This document shows, piece after piece, positions 63,760 through 64,000 of a DNA stretch of 64,000 bases; position 1 is the first letter of the stretch, and every line of letters starts with the position of its first letter. The translations under genes were made by a program, and so were the position numbers. The notes under the pieces are model-generated. The model was not told the DNA's origin and did no database searches. It was given only the letters and a program-made list of their open reading frames with translations. This DNA is from Geobacillus thermocatenulatus (lineage in GTDB: Bacteria; Bacillota; Bacilli; Bacillales; Anoxybacillaceae): positions 878,001-942,000 of the forward strand of contig NZ_NEWK01000001.1 in NCBI RefSeq assembly GCF_002217655.1. Reading direction: 5' to 3'.

Positions 63760-64000
63760 ATGGCCATTGTCAATGCCACGGACCAAACGTTCGCCGCGGA
63801 AACGAAAGACGGCCTCACGCTCGTTGACTTCTGGGCGCCATGGTGCGGACCGTGCCGCATGATCGCTCCGGTGTTGGAAGAGCTTGACCGCGAAATGGGC
63901 GACAAAGTGAAAATCGTCAAAGTGAATGTCGATGAAAACCAAGAAACAGCGTCGAAGTTCGGCGTCATGAGCATCCCGACGCTGCTTCTGTTCAAAAATG
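63760..64000 (+). CDS. trxA: Thioredoxin, 3' end missing
   Basis: General disulfide reductase. The first 80 codons are present: [29 protein letters not shown] with redox Cys29 and Cys32, and the cis-proline loop [10 protein letters not shown] at the window edge; about 25 residues lie outside. ATG 63760 follows GGGAGGG. Downstream of etfA as in B. subtilis. Confidence 0.97.
   Translation, partial: MAIVNATDQTFAAETKDGLTLVDFWAPWCGPCRMIAPVLEELDREMGDKVKIVKVNVDENQETASKFGVMSIPTLLLFKN

Overview
The window is 64 kb of chromosome from a thermophilic Bacillaceae, almost certainly Geobacillus (kaustophilus/stearothermophilus/thermoleovorans group). The evidence is gene order collinear with the Bacillus subtilis dnaE to trxA region, high GC with CGC/CGG-rich arginine codons, strong AGGAGG ribosome sites with frequent GTG/TTG starts, sporulation genes (ytxC, sspI, ytvI), and a DNA polymerase I that closely resembles the Bst enzyme, with a 3'-5' exonuclease domain that has lost its acidic residues. 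Both window edges cut genes: dnaE lacks its start and trxA its end.

Layout. 1-8.8 kb: dnaE, a GntR regulator, accDA, pfkA-pyk. 8.9-14.8 kb: ytvI (reverse), ytwI, the TCA genes citZ-icd-mdh, and a MaoC-like hydratase. 14.9-15.3 kb: a 405-bp non-autonomous mobile element. 15.4-27.8 kb: phoPR, polA, mutM, coaE, gapB, speD, a small cytosolic protein, nrdR, dnaB-dnaI. 28-34 kb: ytxC, thrS with T-box, infC-rpmI-rplT with an L20-type leader, ysdA broken by a second copy of the mobile element, a dimeric dUTPase. 34-42 kb: M42 aminopeptidase, sspI (reverse), a fused MNT-HEPN protein, msrA, an rRNA methyltransferase, a coiled-coil protein, pheST with T-box. 42-51 kb is the most accessory part: a modA gene with a divergent HTH/periplasmic-binding-protein regulator, a fluoride riboswitch driving two fluC genes, a PhoP-boxed alkaline phosphatase, marR plus an MMPL exporter, a DJ-1/PfpI protein and decayed DNA. 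52-64 kb returns to conserved order: rnhC (reverse), zapA-cvpA-polX-mutS2-yshE, then the fatty-acid degradation set lcfA-fadR-fadB-etfB-etfA, then trxA.

The most interesting signal is the 405/407-bp element present twice (14893-15297 and 32977-33383, about 96% identical). It has IS200/IS605-style subterminal hairpins, no ORF, its own extended -10 promoter, and about 300 nt of elaborate RNA structure including an H-type pseudoknot, ending in a long hairpin at the right boundary. The second copy sits inside ysdA, so the empty site can be rebuilt in frame and the boundaries fixed to the base. I read it as a palindrome-associated element carrying a TnpB-type omegaRNA module without its nuclease gene. 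A second, unrelated short dispersed repeat of about 110 bp (27926, 35276 and 50277) carries a terminator hairpin.

Regulation visible in the DNA links the genes: candidate cre sites at citZ and between mdh and maoC, CcpN-type sites at gapB, a FadR operator and internal promoter ahead of fadR, PhoP boxes at the alkaline phosphatase encoded 30 kb from phoPR, T-boxes, an L20 leader, a fluoride riboswitch and a probable attenuator leader at speD.
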